Source: Tetzosporium hominis (lineage in GTDB: Bacteria > Bacillota > Bacilli > Bacillales_A > Planococcaceae). From it: DNA of 64,000 bases. Under the pieces are notes generated by a model that was not told where the DNA came from, did no database searches, and saw nothing but the letters and a program-made list of their open reading frames with translations. The stretch is taken from positions 1-64,000 of the forward strand of contig NZ_NOKQ01000134.1 of assembly GCF_002265435.1 (NCBI RefSeq), given 5' to 3'. Each line of letters opens with the position of its first letter. Within the stretch, counting starts at the first letter, position 1. The position numbers were made by a program, and so were the translations under genes. Shown one piece after another: positions 41,297-49,466 of this stretch.

Positions 41297-42675
41297 ATCG
41301 TCTCACCACAAAAGTATGGTTGATTTTTGTGGCGGCGATCGCACTGATCATCACCATTATCACGTTATTATCTTATTATTTTTATGAATCGATTTATGTG
41401 CAGGAAGTCCAAGCTACACTTGAACAACAAGCTGAGAACTTTGTCATGCAAGCAGGTGGGGAAGTCTCACCTGAATTGATTGAAGCAGTTGATGCGTACA
41501 ATGTGTACTCTACAAGTGAAATCTTTGCGGTCCAAAATCCTCGTGAGCTGAGTGCATGTCTGCCTTTTGAGATTAACTACAATGCTTTAATTAGCGGTGA
41601 AGACAGACAACGATTAGTGAATGGGGAAGTCTTGGTGAAGCGAGGCTATGAATCTCGATTTGATCGAGATGTGTTGAGCGTTATCACACCTATTGTAAAA
41701 GACGAACGCTTAAATGGGATTCTTTACAGTTATGTCCCGCTTTCTCCTATCCTGAACTTTTTGCAAGGGCACTTGTTGCTAGTAGGCGTTAGTGGGGGAT
41801 TTCTGTTTATTTTCTTCGCACTACTTAGTCGCGTAATCTTGCACTCTGTGCTTAGACCTTTAAAAGACTTGCAACAGGCAACGGAAAGTTTTGAAAAAGG
41901 AGATTACACAGCGCGGGTTCAGGCAGGACAGACGGATGAAATCGGTCAGCTCAGTCAAGCATTTAACCGAATGGCAGAAGCCGTTGAGAGCGAAGATACT
42001 AGGAAAAAAGAGTTCTTAGCGATCGTGTCTCATGAACTTCGGACACCACTGAGTTCTATTGTTGGCTATAGTCATTCATTGGAGCGTGGCATTCTACCAA
42101 AAAGTAGTTATCCAGAAGTTTTCAGTCTGCTTTCATCTGAAGCAGAGCGCATGAAAAAGTTGACGGAAGATTTGTTGTTTGTCGCTCGGGATGAGGATGT
42201 ATCCCTTCATCCACAGCCATTAGTGGCATCTGATCTCATTCAGCAGGCGCTAAAAATCATGCAACCTCGTATTCAAGAAAAGCAGATGACCACACTAGTC
42301 AACGCAGATGACTCGTTGATCATTTGGGCTGATGAAGCAGCGGTACTTCAAATGCTATTGAACGTCTTAGACAATGCGGTCAACTATAGCCCTTCTGAGA
42401 AAGCAATTTACATTCGTCTGAAAGAACAAAGTGAGTTCGCTGTATTCGAGATTGAAGACGAAGGACCAGGCATTCCGGCAGAACATCTTCCACATGTGAC
42501 AGAACGGTTCTACCGTGTGAATAAAGCGCGTTCACGTGATGATGGCGGATCAGGACTTGGACTCACAATCGTTCAAAATTTTGTGGAAGCTTCAAACGGA
42601 ACATTAACAATAGAAAGTGCAGAAACTGGAGGAACGCGTATCCAAATTGCACTCCCATTATGGAAGGAAGAGTAG
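41293..42675 (+). CDS. Membrane sensor histidine kinase
   Basis: 460 residues: TM1 (8-30), extracytoplasmic sensor of about 125 residues with a single Cys89 (LSACLPFE), TM2 (160-180), HAMP (about 182-235), HisKA with His247 (FLAIVSHELRTPLSS), HATPase with N, G1 and G2 boxes (NVLDNAVNYS, EDEGPGIP, GGSGLGL). Signal unknown; flanking by two lipoproteins suggests an envelope or metal signal. Coupled to the regulator by ATGA overlap. Confidence 0.92.
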   Translation: MNRLTTKVWLIFVAAIALIITIITLLSYYFYESIYVQEVQATLEQQAENFVMQAGGEVSPELIEAVDAYNVYSTSEIFAVQNPRELSACLPFEINYNALISGEDRQRLVNGEVLVKRGYESRFDRDVLSVITPIVKDERLNGILYSYVPLSPILNFLQGHLLLVGVSGGFLFIFFALLSRVILHSVLRPLKDLQQATESFEKGDYTARVQAGQTDEIGQLSQAFNRMAEAVESEDTRKKEFLAIVSHELRTPLSSIVGYSHSLERGILPKSSYPEVFSLLSSEAERMKKLTEDLLFVARDEDVSLHPQPLVASDLIQQALKIMQPRIQEKQMTTLVNADDSLIIWADEAAVLQMLLNVLDNAVNYSPSEKAIYIRLKEQSEFAVFEIEDEGPGIPAEHLPHVTERFYRVNKARSRDDGGSGLGLTIVQNFVEASNGTLTIESAETGGTRIQIALPLWKEE

Positions 42676-42678
42676 ACA

Positions 42679-43146
42679 ATGAAAAAATGGTTAGCCGCTT
42701 TGGCGGTAGTAACAGTATTAGCAGGTTGTACAAATGAAGCGTCTTCACAACATGACATGCACCAGCAAGATCCTTCTTTAGAGCCTGTAGAAGTTGAAGT
42801 ACTTACAGATGAGAGTCTGCAGCCAGGCGAGGAAGTAGAACTTGCTGCACGTGTTACTCAAGAAGGAGAAGCTGTGGAAGATGCAGATGAAGTGAAATTT
42901 GAAGTATGGGAATCCGGACTGCGAGAAGAAGGCACCATGCTAGAAGCTGAACTTACGGAAGATGGCGTCTACCAGGCTATGCATACATTCGACAAAGAAG
43001 GTGTTTATTACATGTTCGCTCACACAACAGCCAGAGGAATGCATGTAATGCCGAAAGTGAAGTTTGTCGTGGGAGATCCGAATTTATCAAAAGTGCTTGA
43101 AGATGATTCATCAGACTCTATGGATCATGGAATGGACCATAAATAA
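42679..43146 (+). CDS. YtkA-like lipoprotein with Met/His-rich ends
   Basis: 155 residues. Lipobox LAGC (Cys17). The mature N-terminus has SQHDMHQQD and the C-terminus SMDHGMDHK, patterns typical of copper-binding peptides. Between them is a YtkA/FixH-like immunoglobulin fold (VEVLTDESLQPGEEVELAAR, FEVWESGLREEG, GVYYMFAHTTARGMHVMPKV). It starts 3 bp after the kinase stop. Probable extracytoplasmic copper or metal handling protein; this is inference. Confidence 0.85.
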   Translation: MKKWLAALAVVTVLAGCTNEASSQHDMHQQDPSLEPVEVEVLTDESLQPGEEVELAARVTQEGEAVEDADEVKFEVWESGLREEGTMLEAELTEDGVYQAMHTFDKEGVYYMFAHTTARGMHVMPKVKFVVGDPNLSKVLEDDSSDSMDHGMDHK

Positions 43147-43152
43147 AATAAA

Positions 43153-43196
43153 AACCGGGTTTCCACTAGTCGTATAGGGAACCCGGTTACTTTTTT
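43153..43196. terminator. Terminator between YtkA-like gene and yhfH
   Basis: AACCGGGTTTCC / GGGAACCCGGTT then T6. Confidence 0.85.
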
Positions 43197-43219
43197 CTAT
43201 TCATTTTTGTAAATCTCCT

Positions 43220-43348
43220 TTAGGCTTGTGAGCTACATGTATCACACTGGTCTTGATAGCATTCGTGCATCTCTTCCATTTTTTCACCACAAGTTGCACA
43301 TTGCTTTGCAGGTAAGTTACGGAAATATTCTACAACGTTTTCAATCAT
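43220..43348 (-). CDS. yhfH: YhfH-family zinc-ribbon micro-protein
   Basis: 42 residues, MIENVVEYFRNLPAKQCATC at the start, two CxxC knuckles (CATC and CDTC) plus HEC, giving a small zinc ribbon. The pattern E-x-F-R-x-L-P-x-K-Q-C and EE-x-H-E-C-Y matches B. subtilis YhfH. GGAGGTGGACTAG precedes ATG. Same position beside lplJ as in B. subtilis. Function unknown. Confidence 0.88.
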   Translation of the reverse strand: MIENVVEYFRNLPAKQCATCGEKMEEMHECYQDQCDTCSSQA

Positions 43349-43470
43349 CTAGTCCACCTCCATCTGTTATATAACTGTTTAACTTGTATGAAGTGTAATA
43401 TAACACAGGATACTTTGTCAACCCAAAACTTTAAGAATCATGTAAAATAGTCGTGAAGGGAGTTTTGAAG

Positions 43471-44463
43471 ATGTTATTTATTGATAATAAAGGAATCACA
43501 GATCCGCGAATTAATCTAGCAATTGAAGAATATGCACTAACCACTATGGACGTGGAAAAGGACTCATTCTTCCTGTTCTATATCAATCAACCTTCCATCA
43601 TCATTGGACGGAATCAAAATACAATTGAAGAAATCAACACAGACTTTGTCGAGGCAAATGGGATCATTCCAGTTCGCCGTCTTTCTGGTGGAGGTGCTGT
43701 ATACCATGACCTTGGGAACTTAAACTTTAGCTTTATTACAAAAGATGACGGCGAAAGCTTCCGTAACTTTAAAAAGTTTACGCAGCCAATCGTCGATGCA
43801 TTAAAAGAGATGGGTATTGACGCGGAATTAAGCGGCCGAAACGATATTCTTGCTGAAGGCAGAAAGATTTCAGGAAACGCGCAGTTCTCTACGAAGGGGC
43901 GCATGTTCAGCCATGGTACGTTACTTTTTAATTCAGAGATGGATGCTGTTGTTTCTGCATTAAAAGTGCGTAAAGATAAAATCGAATCCAAAGGAATCAA
44001 GTCGATTCGCAGCCGTGTTGCCAATATCTCTGAGTTCCTGGATGAACCGATGAGCATTGAAGAGTTTAAGCAAGCACTTCTGGTCTCTATTTTTAATGGC
44101 GCCGATAACATTGAGTATTACGAATTAACAGAGCAGGACTGGGAAAACATCCACAAACTATCTGAAAAACGATATCAGACGTGGGATTGGAACTTCGGAA
44201 AATCACCTAAGTTTAACTTGGATCACTCTCACCGTTTCCCTGCAGGATCCATCGATTTGAAGCTACAAGTGAGCAAAGGGAAGATTGAAGAAGCAGCGAT
44301 ATTTGGAGACTTCTTTGGTGTGGGAGACATGGTAGATGTGGAAAAACGTCTGATTGGTGTCGACTATTCACGCACTGCTATCGACGAAGCACTAGCGGAC
44401 ATTGACATCCCAACGTATTTTGGTGGCGTGACACGCGAAGACTTTTTATCTCTTATCTATTAA
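43471..44463 (+). CDS. lplJ: Lipoate-protein ligase LplJ
   Basis: 330 residues. Attaches free lipoate or octanoate to E2 subunits and GcvH in the cytoplasm. IIIGRNQNTIEEIN (about 44-57) and VRRLSGGGAVYHDLGNLNFS (about 70-89), the lipoyl-AMP-binding loop, are clear; KISGNAQF holds the catalytic Lys. C-terminal accessory domain from about 250. ATG 43471 after GAAGGGAG; the GTG at 43453 is further upstream without support. Confidence 0.95.
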   Translation: MLFIDNKGITDPRINLAIEEYALTTMDVEKDSFFLFYINQPSIIIGRNQNTIEEINTDFVEANGIIPVRRLSGGGAVYHDLGNLNFSFITKDDGESFRNFKKFTQPIVDALKEMGIDAELSGRNDILAEGRKISGNAQFSTKGRMFSHGTLLFNSEMDAVVSALKVRKDKIESKGIKSIRSRVANISEFLDEPMSIEEFKQALLVSIFNGADNIEYYELTEQDWENIHKLSEKRYQTWDWNFGKSPKFNLDHSHRFPAGSIDLKLQVSKGKIEEAAIFGDFFGVGDMVDVEKRLIGVDYSRTAIDEALADIDIPTYFGGVTREDFLSLIY

Positions 44464-44483
44464 TATGCAGAATAACGTTTTAA

Positions 44484-44513
44484 CGCTCTCTCCTTAAGAG
44501 AGGGCTTTTTTTA
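44484..44513 (+). terminator. Terminator after lplJ
   Basis: GCTCTCTCC...GAGAGGGC-type hairpin followed by T7. The next gene starts 17 bp on, so that gene's promoter must lie within or before this region. Confidence 0.75.
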
Positions 44514-44529
44514 TAAAAGGGGGGATTGG

Positions 44530-45234
44530 ATGGACAAGCACCGGATTTATATTGTAGAAGATGACCAAAAAATTGCAGAGATGCTTGCAGGAATGCTTGC
44601 GAAGTATCAATACGATACCAAAATCGTGGAAGATTTTGATTCGATTTCTAAAGAGGCACAGGAATGGGACCCTCACTTAATTCTTCTCGATATCAACTTG
44701 CCTACATATGACGGCTATTTTTGGTGTCGAGAGCTCCGTCAGGTGACGACATGTCCGATCATTTTTGTATCTGCTAGAACCTCGGAGATGGATCAAGTCT
44801 TTGCTATTGAAAATGGAGGAGACGATTACATCACGAAACCATTTCATTATGAAATCGTCTTAGCTAAAATAAAGAGCCACATCCGCAGAAGTTTTGGTGA
44901 ATACGCATTGAAGCAAGAAGAGCGGACGGTTAAGCTTGGGAAACACACCTTGTATATGGAACGCTTAGAACTTGAGAGTCGGGGAACTCTGATTCCACTT
45001 CAGAAAAAAGAGTGTGTCATTTTGGAACTGTTGTTTAGTCAGCATCCTAAAGTGGTCTCACGCGAACAGCTTCTTGAAGAATTATGGGACGATCAATCCT
45101 TTGTCGACGAGAATACGTTGAATGTCAATATGACACGTGTTCGAAAAAAACTACAAGATTACGAAATCCTTTCTTCTATTGAAACCGTTCGTGGGGCGGG
45201 GTATCGTTTTCTTCTGCATCCGGAGGAAGCTTAG
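44530..45234 (+). CDS. BceR-type response regulator
   Basis: 234 residues, OmpR family. Phospho-acceptor Asp54 in LILLDINLPTYDG; winged helix at the C-terminus (NTLNVNMTRVRKKL, VRGAGYRFL). 'INLPxYDGxxWCRELR' is characteristic of BceR-like regulators controlling peptide-antibiotic ABC exporters. It is followed directly by the matching kinase and transporter, so it should activate that transporter on antibiotic stress. The stop overlaps the kinase GTG. Confidence 0.9.
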   Translation: MDKHRIYIVEDDQKIAEMLAGMLAKYQYDTKIVEDFDSISKEAQEWDPHLILLDINLPTYDGYFWCRELRQVTTCPIIFVSARTSEMDQVFAIENGGDDYITKPFHYEIVLAKIKSHIRRSFGEYALKQEERTVKLGKHTLYMERLELESRGTLIPLQKKECVILELLFSQHPKVVSREQLLEELWDDQSFVDENTLNVNMTRVRKKLQDYEILSSIETVRGAGYRFLLHPEEA

Positions 45235-46232
45235 TGATTCGGTTATTTATTCGCGAACACACTATCTCATTACTGTTCCCTGTCTTTATTTCGTTGCTCT
45301 GCTCGTTAATTTTTGTGTTGGACGGATTTCGGTCGGTGAATACTGTGATTTATGTGGTCGTCTTGTCGACGATTCTCACAGTAGTCATCCATTTCTATTT
45401 GTATCTACGGAAGTATAAATACTACAAACGAATTTTGACACCGCCAAAAGCGATGGAAGATTTACTAGAAAAGATGTATCCTTCGCCGGAGCAGCAACAA
45501 GAGCATCTGTACTTGCAACAATTGTATAAAGTGTATCAGCAAGAAGTGCAGCGCCTCTATGCGGCACAAAAACGACATCTTCAGTTCATGAACGGCTGGG
45601 TGCATCAAATGAAGACGCCAATTGCGGTCATCGATTTGATGCTCCAACAAGATGAAAAACTCGACAGTCAATCGGTTTCTGAAGAGATTGAACGAATCAA
45701 GAGGGCTCTAGAAGCGGTTCTCATGAATGCGAGACTGGATACGTTTGAAGAAGATCTTCGCATTGAAAAAGTGAACTTAAAAGAACTTGTTAGTACTATC
45801 GTCAATGAAAACAAACGCTTGTTTATTAAGCGGCAAGTGTTCCCTGTTGTGGAAGTGGATCCGAGTTTAGTAGTGTCGACTGACCGCAAATGGATTCAGT
45901 TCATTATCTCTCAATTTATCACAAATGCCGTAAAATATTCATTTACACCGCAATCAAAGATTTGGATTACATCCGATTGTAGCGAAAGTGGGTGTACACT
46001 CTCTGTACGAGATGAAGGAATTGGAATTCCAAAAAGCGATATCAAGCGCGTTACTCGAGCTTTCTTTACAGGGGAAAACGGAAGGAAGACCGGGGAGTCA
46101 ACAGGCATGGGGCTTTATATTGCTCAAGAAGTGTCTCAGAAACTGGGACACACTTTAGCAATAGAGTCTGAAGTTGGAAGAGGGACAACGGTCTCGTTGT
46201 CATTTATAGAATTTGAAAAGGTAGGCGAGTGA
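45234..46232 (+). CDS. BceS-type intramembrane-sensing kinase
   Basis: 332 residues. Two close N-terminal helices (12-30 and 37-57) with almost no extracellular loop, as in BceS kinases, which sense through their ABC permease rather than by a ligand domain. Phospho-acceptor His124 in NGWVHQMKTPIAV; HATPase motifs FITNAVKYS, RDEGIGIP, GMGLYIA. GTG start overlaps the regulator stop and follows GGAGGAAGC. Confidence 0.92.
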   Translation: MIRLFIREHTISLLFPVFISLLCSLIFVLDGFRSVNTVIYVVVLSTILTVVIHFYLYLRKYKYYKRILTPPKAMEDLLEKMYPSPEQQQEHLYLQQLYKVYQQEVQRLYAAQKRHLQFMNGWVHQMKTPIAVIDLMLQQDEKLDSQSVSEEIERIKRALEAVLMNARLDTFEEDLRIEKVNLKELVSTIVNENKRLFIKRQVFPVVEVDPSLVVSTDRKWIQFIISQFITNAVKYSFTPQSKIWITSDCSESGCTLSVRDEGIGIPKSDIKRVTRAFFTGENGRKTGESTGMGLYIAQEVSQKLGHTLAIESEVGRGTTVSLSFIEFEKVGE

Positions 46233-46235
46233 GTT

Positions 46236-47009
46236 ATGGCCATTGTTACAGCAGATCACATCACAAAAATATATGATGGGAAAGTGGCTCATTCTGCAAT
46301 CAATCAACTGTCATTTGAAGTGGAGCAAGGAGAGTTTTTAGCTATTATGGGTCCGTCAGGCTCTGGAAAGACGACGCTATTAAATCTCTTATCGACTATC
46401 GATCAGCCAACTTCAGGATCTCTTACAATTAATAATCAAAATCCGCAGACACTATCAGCAAGACAGGCTGCCATTTTTCGAAGAGAGCAGCTTGGATTTG
46501 TCTTTCAAGACTTTAATCTGTTGCCTGCATTGACAGTTGAAGAAAATATGGTCCTTCCACTAACGCTTGCCAATCAGCCAGTGGATGAGATGAAAGAACG
46601 AGTGGATCGTTTGATTCAAGATCTTCATTTAGAACAGGTGCGGAATCACTTTCCTCATGAACTGTCAGGTGGACAAGCTCAAAGAACAGCAATTGGTCGT
46701 GCTCTGATTCATCAACCGCAGCTAGTTCTCGCAGATGAACCTACAGGAAATCTAGATTCCAAAGCATCTAAAGATGTTCTTGAATTGTTAACCAAAATTA
46801 ATCGTGAACGGACGACGACTATTGTCATGGTGACACATGATCCGATTGCTGCAAGTTATTGTGACCGTGTGTTGTTTATCAAAGATGGAGAATACTTTAA
46901 TGAGATCTACAAAGAAGATTTGCGTCAAACTTTCTTCCAGCGGATCCTGAATTTGCTGTCGTTGCTTGGAGGGAACGTAAATGACCTTTCTACAGTTCGC
47001 TTATCGTAA
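46236..47009 (+). CDS. BceA-type ABC ATP-binding protein
   Basis: 257 residues. Walker A GPSGSGKTT (about 37-45), Q-loop FVFQDFNLLP, signature LSGGQAQR, Walker B LVLADEPTGNLDS, switch MVTHD. MacB/BceA class, driving a FtsX-fold permease. Stretch beyond the usual BceA end is short. The permease start lies 29 nt inside its 3' end. Confidence 0.92.
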   Translation: MAIVTADHITKIYDGKVAHSAINQLSFEVEQGEFLAIMGPSGSGKTTLLNLLSTIDQPTSGSLTINNQNPQTLSARQAAIFRREQLGFVFQDFNLLPALTVEENMVLPLTLANQPVDEMKERVDRLIQDLHLEQVRNHFPHELSGGQAQRTAIGRALIHQPQLVLADEPTGNLDSKASKDVLELLTKINRERTTTIVMVTHDPIAASYCDRVLFIKDGEYFNEIYKEDLRQTFFQRILNLLSLLGGNVNDLSTVRLS

Positions 47010-48903
47010 TGTAATTCGTAACCGCCGAGTGTATGCAGCCTATTTTATGGCGAGCAGTTTCTCAGTTATGGTCTTTTTCATTTACTCAATGCTCCTGTTT
47101 CATCCATCTATTGAAAATCAATTTATTCAAGATATTGCGTTCATGGGAATGGCTGCTGCAGACGTAGTGTTAGTGATTTTTACGTTGTTCTTCTTGTTGT
47201 ACTCATTGAGCGCTTTCTTACAGGCTCGTTCGAAAGAGTTTGGTATTCTTCAACAGCTTGGCATGGACCGCAGTCAATTGCAGCGATTAATCTTTATTGA
47301 AACGATGATTTTAGGAGTCGTTGCTTTAGCGACAGGAATCTTTTTTGGCTATATCTTTACGAAGCTGTTCTTTATGGTCATCCGAGCGATGCTTGTATTA
47401 GATACACTACCTTTATATTTTAGTCCGGAACCATTTTTGTTAACTGCTGTTGTATTTACCACATTATTTATCGTCATTTCGATTGCAGGTTCCATCTTTA
47501 TACGTCAAAGTGCCATTATTCAGCTTTTGTCTGGAGCCAAGCAATCTAGCGAAACGGCGCACTATTCTAAAGTTGGTGCCTTTTTGTCTTTTGCACTACT
47601 GGTAGTTGCGTATGGGCTGGTTCTTTACTGTCTTTACCGGATGAACGTGTGGTGGTCGCCAGTCATTATCCTTTGTGCAATAGCAGGGAGCTATTACTTC
47701 TTTAAAGACGGAATGCTTTACTTAATTCATGCACTCCAACGAAATAAACAGCTCTATTGGCGTTCGTTACGAATCGTGACCTTTTCAGACGCCATCGAGA
47801 AAATTCGTGAAAATGCACGGATGTATTTCATCGTCACTATGGTGTCTACTCTGGCCATTATTTCGGTAGGAGTGGTGGCATCACTAACGAGTTTTGCCAA
47901 TCAGTATCGGGAAATCAATCCTATCAGTGTTCTTTATGTAAGTGAGTCTGGAAATCCCTATGAAGCCACTCATATCGATCAACTCACCAGTGATTTCTAC
48001 AAAGAGAATTTAACGTATACGTTACTCACTGCACCTGTCACTAAACAGACTTCCGCTGCTACGAATCGACCGGTACAGCTTTTGCGAGAAACGGATATCA
48101 ATACGATAGCGGCCGTTTTGAAAGAGCCCCTGATTGATTTAGAACCGGGGGAAGGAATGCGATTTGGCCAAGAAGTTGAAGACGGTCAAGAGCAACTCAT
48201 TCATCTTAGAGAAAACACGATCTATTTTCATGTAGATGAAGGCTATCAATACTTCCCGTTACCAGAGGCCGCTTTTGATGGACCCGCCTATGTCTTGTCT
48301 GATGAAGACTTTGAGCGCGTCGTGAACCCCTATTTGTATGGTGATTGGGCGTCTAGTGTGACGACTATTTTTGCCTTTCATGTACCCGATTGGTTACGGA
48401 CAGATAAGGTGGGATTGACACTAGACCGAGAAATGATCGCTTCTTATGAAGGTGATGAAAAGCTCCCGTTTTATTTTGATAATCCAGGACTCAATTACAG
48501 TTATATCAGTTCCACTTTCTCTTTGCTGTTAGTTACGGGGCTGCTGGTGGCAGCTGTATTGATTTTAGCGGCCGGAAGTTTCATTTACTTTAAGTTTTAT
48601 ACCAATCTTGAAAAAGATCGGCGTCAATTTGAAGTACTTCGCCACATGGGTCTGACTAATCAAGAACTGCGACGGATCGCGAATAGACAGTTATATCCTC
48701 AATTCTTTTTACCATGGGGACTTGCCATGCTACATGCCACGTTCTCGTTCTTATTTTTACAAGCTGTGTGGGTAGATATTGCAGCGATGTCTATTGCGAT
48801 GGAGATGCTGATTGTTCTAGGTGCCTTTACTTGTATCCAGGCAGTTTATTATTTCTTGATTCGCTGGCGTTATTTTGCGCATCTCCAGCTTCATACAGGA
48901 TGA
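46981..48903 (+). CDS. BceB-type ABC permease
   Basis: 640 residues: about ten membrane helices, with a large extracytoplasmic domain (about 305-510) between helices 7 and 8, the hallmark of BceB. N-terminal FLQFAYRNVIRNRRVYAAYF is the FtsX-family start. Frees lipid II-cycle intermediates from peptide antibiotics such as bacitracin in characterised relatives; the actual drug here is unknown. ATG behind GGAGGGAACGTAA. Last gene of the regulator-kinase-ATPase-permease operon; five 21-bp repeats begin 20 bp after it. Confidence 0.92.
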   Translation: MTFLQFAYRNVIRNRRVYAAYFMASSFSVMVFFIYSMLLFHPSIENQFIQDIAFMGMAAADVVLVIFTLFFLLYSLSAFLQARSKEFGILQQLGMDRSQLQRLIFIETMILGVVALATGIFFGYIFTKLFFMVIRAMLVLDTLPLYFSPEPFLLTAVVFTTLFIVISIAGSIFIRQSAIIQLLSGAKQSSETAHYSKVGAFLSFALLVVAYGLVLYCLYRMNVWWSPVIILCAIAGSYYFFKDGMLYLIHALQRNKQLYWRSLRIVTFSDAIEKIRENARMYFIVTMVSTLAIISVGVVASLTSFANQYREINPISVLYVSESGNPYEATHIDQLTSDFYKENLTYTLLTAPVTKQTSAATNRPVQLLRETDINTIAAVLKEPLIDLEPGEGMRFGQEVEDGQEQLIHLRENTIYFHVDEGYQYFPLPEAAFDGPAYVLSDEDFERVVNPYLYGDWASSVTTIFAFHVPDWLRTDKVGLTLDREMIASYEGDEKLPFYFDNPGLNYSYISSTFSLLLVTGLLVAAVLILAAGSFIYFKFYTNLEKDRRQFEVLRHMGLTNQELRRIANRQLYPQFFLPWGLAMLHATFSFLFLQAVWVDIAAMSIAMEMLIVLGAFTCIQAVYYFLIRWRYFAHLQLHTG

Positions 48904-48923
48904 TATTGGTTTCCATAAAGCGA

Positions 48924-49028
48924 CTAATGTCAAAATGGGTGAAGTTAATGTCATAATGAAGCCAGTTAATGTCATAGTGGGCGGACTTAATGTCATAATG
49001 AAAGTACTTAATGTAATAATCACTTAAC
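48924..49028. repeat. Five tandem 21-bp direct repeats
   Basis: Units start at 48924, 48945, 48966, 48987 and 49008. Conserved core TTAATGTCATAATG, variable last 7 bases. The core contains the near-palindrome ATGTCAT. The 21-bp period equals two helix turns. Confidence 0.85.
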
Positions 49029-49051
49029 TAAAGTATTTCCATACTACGTTC

Positions 49052-49086
49052 AAACCCATTTTCGCTTCGGTGAAGATGGGTTTTTT
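49052..49086 (+). terminator. Terminator downstream of the Bce-type operon
   Basis: AAACCCATTTTCGC / GTGAAGATGGGTTT around TTCG, T6. It is 150 bp after the permease stop, so the 21-bp repeats should be part of the 3' UTR. Confidence 0.88.
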
Positions 49087-49120
49087 GATGGGGAATACCT
49101 TATTACTAAGACAGTTGGCT

Positions 49121-49379
49121 CCACATCTAATTGGAATCGAGTTGCAGGCGTTAGAAATACATTCACAAATCATTCACTCCAACCGAGGCAAAGAGCGCCT
49201 CAATTGGAGCGCCTGATTTCCGAAGCATTTCTGAGCGAACGCCTTCCACATCTGGAGTAATCGAGTTGCAGGCGTTAGAAATACATTCACAAATCATTCA
49301 CTCCAACCGAGGCAAAGAGCGCCTCAATTGGAGCGCCTGATTTCCGAAGCATTTCTGAGCGAACGCCTTCCACATCTAA
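49121..49379. repeat. Structured dispersed repeat, locus 4 (two near-identical units, subtype B)
   Basis: Partial R (CCACATCTAA), body, R, body, R. From AATCGAGTTGCAGGCG onward the two units are identical for about 118 bp. Inner arms AAATCA/TGATTT, a third arm sequence that still pairs; core CCGAGGCAAAGAGCGCCTC as in locus 1b. The gap between the operon terminator and the fatty-acid CoA ligase promoter is filled by this array. Confidence 0.88.
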
Positions 49380-49387
49380 TTGAAGCA

Positions 49388-49416
49388 TTGCGTTTCCCCA
49401 GAATATCTAGTAAAAT
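49388..49416 (+). promoter_or_regulatory. SigA promoter of the fatty-acid CoA ligase gene
   Basis: TTGCGT, 17-bp spacer, TAAAAT. Confidence 0.7.
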
Positions 49417-49428
49417 AAGTTGTATGAA

Positions 49429-49448
49429 ATGAATGACTATTCATTCAA
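49429..49448 (+). promoter_or_regulatory. FadR-type operator
   Basis: ATGAATGACTATTCATTCAA, very close to the Bacillus FadR (FadR_Bs, TetR-type) site ATGAATGANTANTCATTCAT. It lies just downstream of the promoter, so bound repressor would block transcription; long-chain acyl-CoA relieves this in B. subtilis. Confidence 0.85.
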
Positions 49449-49466
49449 TTTTGAAAGGGGTATCGT

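Noticed and set aside
48817-49023. Minus-strand frame with heptad MTL.. repeats across the 21-bp repeats
   Set aside because: It arises because 21 is a multiple of 3; no ribosome site, and it runs antisense into the permease gene.
49121-49379. CRISPR array
   Set aside because: The repeats are about 125 bp units with nearly identical bodies, not short repeats with unique spacers, and no cas genes are near.
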